64,000 nucleotides of DNA from JAADHX01 sp964569385 (GTDB lineage Bacteria > Actinomycetota > Acidimicrobiia > Acidimicrobiales > Poriferisodalaceae). The notes below the pieces were generated by a model, which searched no databases, was not told the origin of the DNA, and saw only the letters and a program-made list of their open reading frames with translations. The translations under genes were made by a program, and so were the position numbers. The stretch is from NCBI GenBank assembly GCA_964569385.1, contig CAZMUM010000023.1, forward strand, positions 17,171 to 81,170, read 5' to 3'. Shown piece after piece: positions 16,663 to 26,811 of the stretch. Positions within the stretch are counted from its first letter, which is position 1. Each line of letters opens with the position of its first letter.

Positions 16663-19600
16663 CTCAGCGCCTCCCCCGTCTCGATAACCAAACCGGTGGA
16701 CTTCTCGACTACGTAGACATCGGCACCGTCGCGGTATATGTCGAAACGGGAGATCGGTCCGTCGAGGTCAAGAGAGTTCTTGAACTCATGCGGTGTCATC
16801 CCGAGCCCCCTCTCAACCTGGGAGGGCGTCATCTTCTTCAGGTTCCCGAGGTTCGGGCCGCATTGGTTGTGGACGAGTACTTGTTCGTCGCCGATTTCGA
16901 CGTAGTAGGTGTTGAGGTCGTTGATGGTGAGGTTGTATGCGGTCGCCGTAGTTGCAGAGGCCCAGTCGATCCCTTCGACGGCGAGGAGGTCACCATCGGC
17001 GGACACAACGAAGTCGCCGACATCGAGCGCGTCTGCGCGTTGCCACTCTGTGTCGGTGGCGTTCCAGAACGGGTGGTCTTCTGTCGTAGTGACGTCGACG
17101 CCGTTGATCTCGAGGTCGACGAGGGTGTCCTCGTGCACCCACAAACGGGTGACTTGTCGGGCTCCGCGTTCACCGGTTTCGGGGTCTTCAGCCAGGACCC
17201 AGTCACCGATTTCGATTTGTGAGATCGACTTCGTCGTAGTTCCGTCTGCCATCAACACCCCGGTCTCAGCACTGAACGAGCACGCGAGTCGTACGACATC
17301 GTCAAGCTTCCCGGTTGGGGCGCGTCTTAGGGCGTCTAGAGCGTTGTTGACTACTTTGGCGGCGCGTCCTGAGCCGTATGGGATGAACAGTGATGCGCAT
17401 GCGAGTTCGGATCCGTTTGCGCAGTCGATGCCATCGATGACTTCACCAAGTATGGGAAGAACGGACGCGAGGAGGATGATGTGGTTTGGGTTGATTGAAA
17501 AGCTTGTCTCGCAGTATTCCGCGTGACAATTGAACCTTTGGAAGATCTCGCCGAGGAGGTCTTTGTTCGGGTCGTCTCCTGCGAATCGACCAGTTTCCCC
17601 AACAAGGCCTGCCCACCTAGTAGCTATCAGGTGGTAGTCAAATATGGTGAGAGCACCGAAGCGGGTCGGGTTGAACTGCGAAAAGAATATTGTTGGCTCG
17701 ACTTCCCCGGTCTCGATGTTCTCCTCGTAGTTGAGCGGGTCGCACTCGGCGTACCCGGTCATGATCGTGCCGTCAGGGTTTACACAGTTACCTGTCGGGT
17801 CGGTAAAGCTGACCGGGTTGTTGGTGACGTAGGCATACCGGTTGAAGTTCTGAGGGTTAGCCGCCCCAGGCACAATCGAGTCTGGTTGTGTGAACTTTGC
17901 GATGGCAGGGTCGTAGTAGCGGGCGTTGTAGTAGAGGAGCCCGGTGCCGGTTTCGAGGTCGCTTTGTTGGCCAGTGAACCCAAGACCAGTGCCATCAGTC
18001 GGTCCGGTGCGCGGTTGGCCGTACGGGTAGTAGAGCCCGACTGACGCTGTTCCGCCGGTGGCCGATATTGTGGCTGTCGGCGAACCAAGTTGGTCTGTGA
18101 CGATCCAGGTGATATCGCCGGTGCCGGTTCTGGTGGCGATGGTTTGGCCCGCGAAGACGATCGTGGACCGCTGCGTTACAACCGGCGCGGTCTGGGCGTT
18201 GGCCCAGCCGAGTGTGGCGTCGAATAGGGCCCAGCCGTCGGTAGTGGCTACCGCTGGTCCGTTGGTATCGAAGTAGAACCCTGCTCTTGGCCCGGCTGCG
18301 CTGTTGCCCGAAGCAAGTAGGTCGCCCTTGTCGTATGTGAATATGACCGGTGTTGTTGCCCCGCCTGCGGTATCGGCCACTATTGCGGCTGCGGGTCCTG
18401 GGGTTCCGTAAGTCGTTTTCTTGGCTGCCGTGTAAACACTGACGGTCCCGGTGAGCCCGGCCGCTATTAGGTGGGCCGGGTCGACGATATCGATATCGGT
18501 TTGGCCGGTTGTGGTTCCGTGAGCGCCTGCCGCGGTGAGTTCGAAGTCGTCATATAGCGACGGTTTCCACACCACTATCGGCGTGGCGCTTGTTGTGAGT
18601 GTGGTCCCGACGGCTCCTGATGACACGCTTTGCGAAACAAGCACGACGTCTTTACCGTCGCCGTCACCAGCAGTGAGGGCGTTGTCATCAATAACAGTCA
18701 CTGTTGAACCCTGACCTGTAAGCCTCGCCTCGATCGCAGCATCACCTACACCCAGCGCACCCGCGTCACCGACCACGAACAGGATGTTGAGGCTGTTTGT
18801 GGTCGTGGGCGGGTCGAGTTCTGAGGCTGATAGTAGGTTGAATCTGGCGAGCCCTTCGAGTGGTTGTCCTCCGGCTTGGGTGAACGCCCCGCCTAGCAGT
18901 ATTGCTTCGCCGGGTATGACAGCCAGGGCGTCGAGGCCTCGAATGCTGTTGGCTTGGGCATCCCAGGTGTTGATGATGCTTCCAGTGCCAAGATCAACAG
19001 CGATAATCTTGCCGATAGGCAGAGTGTCAGCGAAACCGTTAGGTCCGGTAACAAAGTCCCAGTGACCCGCGACGTACATGAGACCACTAGTCGGGTCGGG
19101 GATACATTCGGCTACTCCGCCGTCGTTACGCGGCCCCCACGGCCGATCAGTAAACGTGACGGTTGTGCGTGGCCATGCGTCTTGGGCTGCTTCGCTGGTA
19201 CCCGGCGCCGGGAACGGATCAGGATACGACGTGTACGTTTCGGCGCCCGCGACACGATCGGCGGCTCCTGTGGTCGGGTCGAACCGGCCAACGTTGTATT
19301 GGTTCGATTTGCCTGCCGGGTAGTCGTAGGTGGTTTGGCCTTGGCCATCGATCGTCCACCAGTCACCACAAGCATAAATGGAGCCGTCATGTTCGAACAC
19401 AGCCTCAACAGCTGGTTCTGGCGCACCTGGGCCTTCTAGCGGGTTGTGATCATCTAACGAGGTGACAACAAACGTGGTGTCAACAGCTCCTGTTGTGGTG
19501 TCAACAGCAGCCAGAGCGGTGCGGGGCTGCATCACAGCGTTCGAGTCGGCTACAGCTGTGAAGTCGCCGCCGATGTATAGCTTGGCGCCTTTGCGCCATA

Positions 19601-22600
19601 CGTTTCCGATACGGGCGAACCCGTCGAAGTTGGGTGCGAACCCGGTGATCCGTGATGCGTCGGACAGGTTGATCTTTACGAGGCGTTCAACTGTGTCGTT
19701 GTTAGGTCCGAACGTCGTAAAGTTCCCGCCAACAAACATTTTGGTGGTCGAGTTGTTGAACTCGAGCGTCCAAACCTTCTTATTCGGGTTCGGATCCCAG
19801 CTTGTGTCAAGGGCCTTGGTGGCCAGATTGATACGTGCCAGATACGACAGGTTGGTGTTGCCACCAATCTCAGTGAACGCGCCGCCTACATATAGCCAGG
19901 TGCCATCGGTGGCCAACGTGAGGCCTTCGGCGTCCAGATCGAAGTCAGGGAACGACGTGATCACATCACCCGTTGTCAGATCACAGGCACCCAACCCGCC
20001 GCGAACATGTGTAGTGACACCGTCAGCGTCGATCAGCTGGTTGAACTTGCCGGTCACATATGCGGTGTCACCGACAACAAGAATGTCGCTAACCCAATGC
20101 TTCGATAGTCCTGGGCTGGCTGGCGGGGTGTCAGTCTGACAGAACGCTGTAGTGGTCGATTCTGGTTGTGGTTGCGCGAACGTGCATGCAGACGAGACCG
20201 CCCACCACACCGACTGATCAAACAGATCCCAACCAAACCGCGAGTACACGTCGGCCGCGGTCTTGTGGCCAGGGAACTGGACCCGACACGCCGGTGCCGT
20301 GTTCACTGTCCCGAGCTCGGTCGCCATGTTGTCGCCCGGCGTGTACCAATACAGCGACGGTTTGCCGTCGGGTGTGACAGCCACCACCTTCATATCAGAC
20401 CCGGCCGGTTTCAAACCCCACCCGACAGCCCGCTCGTCAGTCATCAGGAACTGGGTACCTGAATAGCCGGCCGCCAACACAGAACCAGGATCGGTGACAG
20501 TCACCAGATCGACACTCGGCGCCGCCAGGCCCTCCGTTTCAACCATCCCAAGTTGGAACTGTTGCGCGAACGGTTTCATGTTGATCAACGGTGTCGTCAA
20601 CGTCTTAAACGTTGTCCCCAAATCTGAGGCATCGATCGTGGCCGACAGCATGATCACATCAAACCCGGTGATCGACCCGACCACAATGTCATCATCATCA
20701 AGATCTGTCACCGCGAAACCGAGATCAGTTAACCGGTCATGCAACATCTGGTCAGCAGCAGTCAACGGGGCATCTTCACCAACCAGCAACAAAGCCGAAG
20801 CACCAGCAGCCAAATTCGGGATCGGCGTCGCCGGGGTCGGTGTTTGGGCCGGTGCGATATCGCCGGTCACCTCGATCTCATGAACCCCGCCAATATAGAA
20901 AGTAGTAACCGGGCCGTTCTCGACACGACGCCGAACCCGGGCACCGTTCGCGTCATACAAAAACGAAGCCGTCTCATCACCACCAACCGTGGTCCCAGCC
21001 GTAACAAGACGGTTGTCCCAGTCATAACCGAAAAACACGGCATCGCCACCCGCAGTGCGAGAAGTCAGATTCCCCTGAACGTCATAAACGAGACTGGTTG
21101 AACCAGCCGTATTCACCGCATGCGGACCACCCGAACCCGTATAAGAATACGCCCCTCCAGGGGTTCCAGCCCCGGTAGCCGACGTGATATTCCCAATCGC
21201 GTCATAGGCCCACTGGTTATCAAAACCGTTACCAGCCGGAACCACGTCCGCTGTCCCGTCACACCCATTAGTCGACGCATAGGCACGCATCAGGCGACTC
21301 AACGCGTCATAACCGAAACAACGATCCTCACCCTGCCCAACATCGGTAACACGAGTCACGTTGCCACGATCATCGAAAGTAAAGCCCGTGTTGACCAGGT
21401 CAGTCGTACTCCCACCGAGTCCCGCCGAAATCGAAGACACCCGCAGAGTCGCCGGATCATAACCCCAGGTGCGGTTGACTCTGTTCGGGCCGGCGGTCGC
21501 ACCTGAGGTCACGCCGAGGAGTCGGCCCGATGGTGAATAGGACGCGTCGGAGGCGTATGCCTCGATGTCCCCATCAATGCTGGCTTGTCGACCGAGCAGG
21601 TCGTAGGTGTAGACGAGAGTTTCGGTTCCGTTCAAGTCGACCGTGTCGAGGAGCCCGCCAGCAGTGAAAGTACTTGCCAAATAGGCTGAGCCCGTGGGGA
21701 GCCCTGGAATATTCCAGGTCTGGCGTGTTGGCCTGTTTCTGGAGTCGTAGCTGTTTGTGATCGTTACGCTGCCTTCGGCGGTGAACGCCGTGGAGGACGC
21801 AAGCGCGCCGCTTGTTCCGGTCGGGTCCCACACAAATGTTGCTAGGTCGCCGTTGCTGTTACCAGCGGCGTCGGACTTGTATCGGCGCGTGAGCCTGCTT
21901 AGGTCGTCGTAGTCGAGACCTGTCCAGTTCCCGAGGCCGTCCTGTTGACGTTTGAGGTTGCCAACTGCGTCGTACTGGTACTGCCAAGTTCCGGAGTCGG
22001 GGTCGTCGATCGAGAGTCGTTGGCTCGCAATGTTGTAAGTGATCGATGTTTGGTTTCCAGCATCATCAGTAGTTGACACCATGCGACCGGCCGGGTCATA
22101 GCTGTACGTCTGAGTGCCCCCGCCCGTTGGCTCGTCGATCGATTCGACCCGACCCTGCCCGTCGAGGGTTGTCAACCACTGATCTCCAGCTGGGTTCGTT
22201 ACTGTCGTTGTGCGCCCAGATATCGATGTTTGGGTGGACGAGTCGACCAGATTGTTGAGGCCTACAAGCTCGGTGAGGGTGGCGTTGCCTCTCGGACCGT
22301 AAGCAAACTTCGAGGAGCTTTCGACGTCAGCCCAATCGAATACAAAGAACCCCGCTTGGCCCGCGGCCTGGCTCGCTGCGAACGGTGCTGAAGCTCGCTG
22401 CGTTCGCCCAGTGCCGCCGAGAACGGACGTCGTCACGTTCATAGTTGTGCCGTCAACATGAAGTTGGGCCTGCATTGTGCGGCCGAACCCATCAAGAAAC
22501 TCCCACGAACGGCGCTGAACTCCGGTCTCGAGCAGGGCGTCGGACTCCACGATCATTGGAAGGTTTTGGTTCGGGTTCGGGACGTAGGTGATTGTTTGAT

Positions 22601-25600
22601 CATCTTCCAGCGCACCAGGTGACCTCGAAGTGATCAGCCGGCCAAGGGAATCAAAGCTCGTTGTCGATAGGTCACCATCTGGGTCAGTCACAGAAAGCTG
22701 GGTCCCGTAGCCAGGGTCAGTGACAAACGCGGTCGTTTGGCTTAGCGGGTTTGTCACAGAGCTGGTATGGCCGTATCTCGACTCGAAAGCAAAGGACGTG
22801 CGGTTGCTCAGCCCATCCTCGGACCACAAGACTCGACCGCGACTGTCATACGTGAGCGAGCCTCTGAACAGGTTGATGCCACCAACGCGGGTTCGAACTC
22901 CAGTGAGATTTGCTACACCGGCAGGCGAAGCCGCCCATCCCCCGTTGTCGTACTGGAACTCGACGTCCTCGACAACCGCGCCTGTTGACAGGACCCCTGC
23001 TCGCCGGGTGGAGCGCAGTAACACTAGTACGTCGCCTGTACTCCAGGAGCTGTTGACATTGTAGTCGTCAGTGCCATCGGCCAGGTCTCCAAGCCCGATC
23101 ATGCGGGTTTCGTTGCCGTTAGCGTCATACACGTAAGAGACGGCCGACTCAACAAACCCGCCACCTTGAATATAGGAGAACGAAGAGCTCGAATCGGTAT
23201 GAACTCGTCGAGCTGCAGCGTCTCCGCTCCCAGCAGTGACAGTTGCCCCATAAAGCGTCTGTGACCGGTCCTGGTTGACACTGCCTAGAGATTGCCGCGC
23301 TCTTTCAAGCTGCCGCCCGGCTAGCCATGGTTCGTCGACGAAGCTCCCTCCGCCAACGTCGGGGCTGATCGACACGGCTAGAGGTGTTGGGCCTTGCCCA
23401 TTGATCGGGTCACCATCCAACCCCGAGAACGAGGTGATGATGTTTTTACCGGTTCCGTCGGTGACTGTGACGGTGGTGTGGCCGCGGAAGTCGTTCCAGT
23501 GGTTGCAGCTTCCATCAGCGTTACAGTCGACTCCGGCGTCCCACAGGTCATATGAGGTCGGGTTGTCGCTGTACGCCCACACCGGCGCCGAGTACGAGTA
23601 CTCGAAGACCTGGTCGGTGTAGAACGGATCGAGAGCTGGAGTGGCGCCAAAATTCGATGACAGGGTCAAAGTTTCGACCTTGTATTTGTGCCACAGAACA
23701 AACCCGCCCGGGAGGCCCTGGGTGATGTTTGGCGCCCAAGCCGGGAAATAGTCACACGGCTGACGTATATAGCCACCGAAGTTCGGTATGAGGTTCGGGT
23801 CGCCAGCGAAACACGGCTGGTTCGGGTTGGCGTGCTGCGGTTTCGACGCTGGTTCTTGGAAGTAAACGAACTCTGTCAAACCGCCGTATTCGTTGAGGAT
23901 GCTCGCAAGCCTGGGCATTGTCGAGTTGTAACCGGCCGCTGGCGCGTTGATCCGGTTAGCCAACATAACAAACCCATAGGTGACCGATGGCAGCGTGATG
24001 TCTGGCCCCGGACCGTTACGTCCAGTTTGGGAAATCGAGTCCAACCACAACCGCGACGGCGTCTGGTCACCTGTAGCCGGAAAAGCGTATGAAAGATCCC
24101 ACTGATTCACCGGACTAGCCGTACCGCCAACGCTAACGGTTTCGGTTGTGACCTGCGACAGACGCAGCCGCGTAAAGAACGACGGAGTTGTAACAGTGCA
24201 GCTGACACCGAAAGCACAACCAAGACCTGCCGGAACATCAGGCATAGCGGCTTGGGGGTCGGTACACCCGTTGGCTGCTGCACACCGGTACTCGTAATCA
24301 AGATGCACTCGAAACGGCGCAACGTCATCCTCAGAACCAGCTGTAAAGCCGTACTCGACACGAACCAGATCCGACGCAGCAGTGTAGCGAAGGTCACTGA
24401 AAGCCTGGGCCGGTAGCTGGGCCCGGTAATAGTTGTTTGCCTGGTCATAGAAATAGGTGATCGCATTACCGTGTACATCTTCGACCCCGTCAAGGTTCCA
24501 CACGAACCCGAGATCACAAAGATCATCGACACAGCCCTCGCCGGGCAGATAAACCGGATGGGTCTGCACCGACTCGGTACGGGCGTTCGATGTTGGCTCG
24601 TTCGAGCTACCAAACCGGTACTTCGTCCCATCAGGGGTCGTAACAGTCCACTGCGATCTAAAGAAATCCGGTTCCGTAGCGTTACCCGGGTCGGCACCAC
24701 CAAACCCGTTGACCCGACCGGTATCAGGAGCCACCCAATATCCGCCCTCGCGATCTTCAGCCAACGCAACAGGGGCACTATTGAGCCATGAGAACGCCGA
24801 CCCGTGAAACGGAACGCCAGCACCGTAGGTGAACACGCCGCCGTCGTCTCCGAGGAGCCAGTATCCCGACCCGTCGGGTGACGAAGCAATATCGACAATC
24901 GCACCGATATTCGGGTCGGCGACAGCATCACCGTGATGTGCCACGGATTGGGAGTCGAAGACTTCTCCATCGTTGGTGACGAGCCAGAACCCGTCAGCCT
25001 GAGACGATGACACGAAACCGACCACCGACTGGGCGCCGCCCAGCGTCACTGTGATCGTCTTTGTCGTAGCGCCGTCGAGGTTGAAAACCTGGCCGTCATC
25101 GGCCACAGCCCGATAACCCGACCCCTGAGACGCCGAAGCGTCCACGATTTCTTGGCCTGCGCCAAGCGTTATCGACCCGTCAGCCTGATCATTATCGAAC
25201 AGCGAACCTGCATCAGTGACAACCCAATAGCCAGACCCGTTCTGTTTAGCGACGATCGCTACAGCTGTTTCACCGGTCGGGAGTGTCGGGTTGTTGTTGA
25301 ACGGCGCACCGCCATAGGCGAACACGGAACCGTCGTCTTTGAGAAGCCAGAAACCCCCGCCGGGCCGACCGGCCATATCCACAATGCCGTCAGCCCACGC
25401 CTCGGAGTTCTCGACCAGTTCGACCTGCCAGTTCGGGTCGTTCTGCAACCGGAAGTTGTGTGTCGACCCGGCTGAAGATTCCAACACAAGCGCCGAACCG
25501 ACACCGTTGAGCGTGAGCGACAGGTTCTCCAACCGGTCACCAGCCGATCCGTCAACCAGACAGCGATTACCAGAGATCCCGTGAATCGGCCCGCCACAGT

Positions 25601-26714
25601 TCGCGTAGGCTCGAGAGATCGCTCCAACGCCCAGGCCCCAGCCGGTCCCGAACTGGTCCTGACCGTTCGCACCAGCATGACGGCCATCAGCCACAGCCGA
25701 CGAATACGAAAGACCCAACGACGGTGCAGGGCCAGCGCCCACCGGGGGAACCGGAAACGAATACGACGCCTCAGCCGCACCAGACGGCACACCAACCTGA
25801 CCCGAAGACAACGAAACAATCTGCGAAGCCGCCGAATCGCCGAACTGATCACCAGTACCCGCCCCAGGAACAACAAACCCGCCCCCACCAGCCAAAGCAA
25901 ACACCCGCTGCCCTTCGCCGTCGCCGTCGCCGCCACGGACCGGTGCTTCGACCGCGATCAGATGTGACGGAATCTCAGCCCGCACCACACCATTAACAAC
26001 ATCGTTTGTGGTGTCTAGCTCAAGCCAACGATCACAGTTACCTACCACATCACAATCAAACGCGTACGAAAGCTTCAAACGCCCGCCAAGACCACCCGCG
26101 GCAGGAATCCCAAGACCCGAATAGTCGAGCTCGAACACAACCGGAGACCCCCCACCACCGGGGTTCGCGATCGGCGGAAGCTTCTCCACCGAGATGTCGA
26201 ACACAACACCCAACACCGAAAGACCCGCGCCCACATCACCCGCAACAACCCGCACCGACACCGAACCGACCTCATCGTCACGAGCCTCCACCGCGACAGG
26301 CAAACCAGCGAACTCGACACGACCACCAGCGCTCAACACCGCTTCACGCGACACTTCAGGAATCTTCCTGCCTACATCCGAAACAGGATCCACCGCCCGG
26401 CCACCAGCTGAACGCGGATTACGGACCGGAAGAGCCGTGTCTTCACGCGGTGGACGAACCGGCTCAGGCTGAGGTGACGACAACACGTCACCAATACCGG
26501 TCCCACGCACAGCAGAACCATCAACAGGCTTCACCAACGACGGAACAAACACCCCCGACGGACCACCAGGAACAACAGCCCCCCGCTCAGCCGGTGCCCC
26601 CGCCTCCTCGGCCGACGCCGGCAAAGGCACAGCAAACCCCGACACCAACACCACAAACGACAGCAAAACTGCCAACCAACGCAACAGAACAATCCGAAAA
26701 GCCACCAGGGCCAC
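16659..26714 (-). CDS. Giant secreted RHS/YD-repeat polymorphic toxin with HINT-released tip
   Basis: A 3351-residue protein. Order by residue: Sec signal (1-36, ending PASA); beta-rich N-terminal region; SpvB/RHS-type entry with GLGVGAISR (about 310-380); GYW..DDG.VF repeats (about 430-690); YD repeats (about 1290-1940). Then comes an insert of about 900 residues (two related Rossmann-like modules around a beta-propeller, about 1950-2848), the end of the RHS core with GLLYYNARYYDP and DPTGN (to about 2972), and a hydrophobic pretoxin segment. HINT follows (3145-3283), then a 68-residue tip (ISRFDIYRDGADVYVVEKS). The tip recalls RHS tips of the RFDLYKD..GNIYV kind. RHS shells enclose the tip until HINT cleavage. 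GTG at 26705 has GAGGGG 8 bases upstream and is a likely alternative start. No dedicated secretion system is adjacent. Confidence 0.88.
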   Translation of the reverse strand: MALVAFRIVLLRWLAVLLSFVVLVSGFAVPLPASAEEAGAPAERGAVVPGGPSGVFVPSLVKPVDGSAVRGTGIGDVLSSPQPEPVRPPREDTALPVRNPRSAGGRAVDPVSDVGRKIPEVSREAVLSAGGRVEFAGLPVAVEARDDEVGSVSVRVVAGDVGAGLSVLGVVFDISVEKLPPIANPGGGGSPVVFELDYSGLGIPAAGGLGGRLKLSYAFDCDVVGNCDRWLELDTTNDVVNGVVRAEIPSHLIAVEAPVRGGDGDGEGQRVFALAGGGGFVVPGAGTGDQFGDSAASQIVSLSSGQVGVPSGAAEASYSFPVPPVGAGPAPSLGLSYSSAVADGRHAGANGQDQFGTGWGLGVGAISRAYANCGGPIHGISGNRCLVDGSAGDRLENLSLTLNGVGSALVLESSAGSTHNFRLQNDPNWQVELVENSEAWADGIVDMAGRPGGGFWLLKDDGSVFAYGGAPFNNNPTLPTGETAVAIVAKQNGSGYWVVTDAGSLFDNDQADGSITLGAGQEIVDASASQGSGYRAVADDGQVFNLDGATTKTITVTLGGAQSVVGFVSSSQADGFWLVTNDGEVFDSQSVAHHGDAVADPNIGAIVDIASSPDGSGYWLLGDDGGVFTYGAGVPFHGSAFSWLNSAPVALAEDREGGYWVAPDTGRVNGFGGADPGNATEPDFFRSQWTVTTPDGTKYRFGSSNEPTSNARTESVQTHPVYLPGEGCVDDLCDLGFVWNLDGVEDVHGNAITYFYDQANNYYRAQLPAQAFSDLRYTAASDLVRVEYGFTAGSEDDVAPFRVHLDYEYRCAAANGCTDPQAAMPDVPAGLGCAFGVSCTVTTPSFFTRLRLSQVTTETVSVGGTASPVNQWDLSYAFPATGDQTPSRLWLDSISQTGRNGPGPDITLPSVTYGFVMLANRINAPAAGYNSTMPRLASILNEYGGLTEFVYFQEPASKPQHANPNQPCFAGDPNLIPNFGGYIRQPCDYFPAWAPNITQGLPGGFVLWHKYKVETLTLSSNFGATPALDPFYTDQVFEYSYSAPVWAYSDNPTSYDLWDAGVDCNADGSCNHWNDFRGHTTVTVTDGTGKNIITSFSGLDGDPINGQGPTPLAVSISPDVGGGSFVDEPWLAGRQLERARQSLGSVNQDRSQTLYGATVTAGSGDAAARRVHTDSSSSFSYIQGGGFVESAVSYVYDANGNETRMIGLGDLADGTDDYNVNSSWSTGDVLVLLRSTRRAGVLSTGAVVEDVEFQYDNGGWAASPAGVANLTGVRTRVGGINLFRGSLTYDSRGRVLWSEDGLSNRTSFAFESRYGHTSSVTNPLSQTTAFVTDPGYGTQLSVTDPDGDLSTTSFDSLGRLITSRSPGALEDDQTITYVPNPNQNLPMIVESDALLETGVQRRSWEFLDGFGRTMQAQLHVDGTTMNVTTSVLGGTGRTQRASAPFAASQAAGQAGFFVFDWADVESSSKFAYGPRGNATLTELVGLNNLVDSSTQTSISGRTTTVTNPAGDQWLTTLDGQGRVESIDEPTGGGTQTYSYDPAGRMVSTTDDAGNQTSITYNIASQRLSIDDPDSGTWQYQYDAVGNLKRQQDGLGNWTGLDYDDLSRLTRRYKSDAAGNSNGDLATFVWDPTGTSGALASSTAFTAEGSVTITNSYDSRNRPTRQTWNIPGLPTGSAYLASTFTAGGLLDTVDLNGTETLVYTYDLLGRQASIDGDIEAYASDASYSPSGRLLGVTSGATAGPNRVNRTWGYDPATLRVSSISAGLGGSTTDLVNTGFTFDDRGNVTRVTDVGQGEDRCFGYDALSRLMRAYASTNGCDGTADVVPAGNGFDNQWAYDAIGNITSATGAGTPGGAYSYTGSGGPHAVNTAGSTSLVYDVQGNLTSRTAGGDAVFFGYDWDNRLVTAGTTVGGDETASFLYDANGARVRRRVENGPVTTFYIGGVHEIEVTGDIAPAQTPTPATPIPNLAAGASALLLVGEDAPLTAADQMLHDRLTDLGFAVTDLDDDDIVVGSITGFDVIMLSATIDASDLGTTFKTLTTPLINMKPFAQQFQLGMVETEGLAAPSVDLVTVTDPGSVLAAGYSGTQFLMTDERAVGWGLKPAGSDMKVVAVTPDGKPSLYWYTPGDNMATELGTVNTAPACRVQFPGHKTAADVYSRFGWDLFDQSVWWAVSSACTFAQPQPESTTTAFCQTDTPPASPGLSKHWVSDILVVGDTAYVTGKFNQLIDADGVTTHVRGGLGACDLTTGDVITSFPDFDLDAEGLTLATDGTWLYVGGAFTEIGGNTNLSYLARINLATKALDTSWDPNPNKKVWTLEFNNSTTKMFVGGNFTTFGPNNDTVERLVKINLSDASRITGFAPNFDGFARIGNVWRKGAKLYIGGDFTAVADSNAVMQPRTALAAVDTTTGAVDTTFVVTSLDDHNPLEGPGAPEPAVEAVFEHDGSIYACGDWWTIDGQGQTTYDYPAGKSNQYNVGRFDPTTGAADRVAGAETYTSYPDPFPAPGTSEAAQDAWPRTTVTFTDRPWGPRNDGGVAECIPDPTSGLMYVAGHWDFVTGPNGFADTLPIGKIIAVDLGTGSIINTWDAQANSIRGLDALAVIPGEAILLGGAFTQAGGQPLEGLARFNLLSASELDPPTTTNSLNILFVVGDAGALGVGDAAIEARLTGQGSTVTVIDDNALTAGDGDGKDVVLVSQSVSSGAVGTTLTTSATPIVVWKPSLYDDFELTAAGAHGTTTGQTDIDIVDPAHLIAAGLTGTVSVYTAAKKTTYGTPGPAAAIVADTAGGATTPVIFTYDKGDLLASGNSAAGPRAGFYFDTNGPAVATTDGWALFDATLGWANAQTAPVVTQRSTIVFAGQTIATRTGTGDITWIVTDQLGSPTATISATGGTASVGLYYPYGQPRTGPTDGTGLGFTGQQSDLETGTGLLYYNARYYDPAIAKFTQPDSIVPGAANPQNFNRYAYVTNNPVSFTDPTGNCVNPDGTIMTGYAECDPLNYEENIETGEVEPTIFFSQFNPTRFGALTIFDYHLIATRWAGLVGETGRFAGDDPNKDLLGEIFQRFNCHAEYCETSFSINPNHIILLASVLPILGEVIDGIDCANGSELACASLFIPYGSGRAAKVVNNALDALRRAPTGKLDDVVRLACSFSAETGVLMADGTTTKSISQIEIGDWVLAEDPETGERGARQVTRLWVHEDTLVDLEINGVDVTTTEDHPFWNATDTEWQRADALDVGDFVVSADGDLLAVEGIDWASATTATAYNLTINDLNTYYVEIGDEQVLVHNQCGPNLGNLKKMTPSQVERGLGMTPHEFKNSLDLDGPISRFDIYRDGADVYVVEKSTGLVIETGEALR
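16866..17282 (-). repeat. HINT-coding direct repeat, copy 1 (inside the RHS gene)
   Basis: Encodes the HINT domain of the giant RHS protein. Same orientation as copies 2 and 3, which lie 1.6 and 2.6 kb downstream. Confidence 0.85.
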
Positions 26715-26811
26715 CCCTCAATCGGAACCGACCCAAACAGGATTACCACCGTTATCTACCCAAAAGGGCGATGGTCCGAACGACCCGCATCAGCGGAGAC
26801 GCCCCTAGATA

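Noticed and set aside
20000..21500. Possible insertion-sequence or CRISPR repeats in the RHS gene
   Set aside because: The repeated DNA reflects protein-level YD and propeller repeats in one continuous frame; no inverted ends and no regular spacer array.
24107..24970. 287-codon minus-strand frame inside the RHS gene
   Set aside because: Shifted reading of the same strand as the RHS gene; Arg/Ser-rich, no domain.
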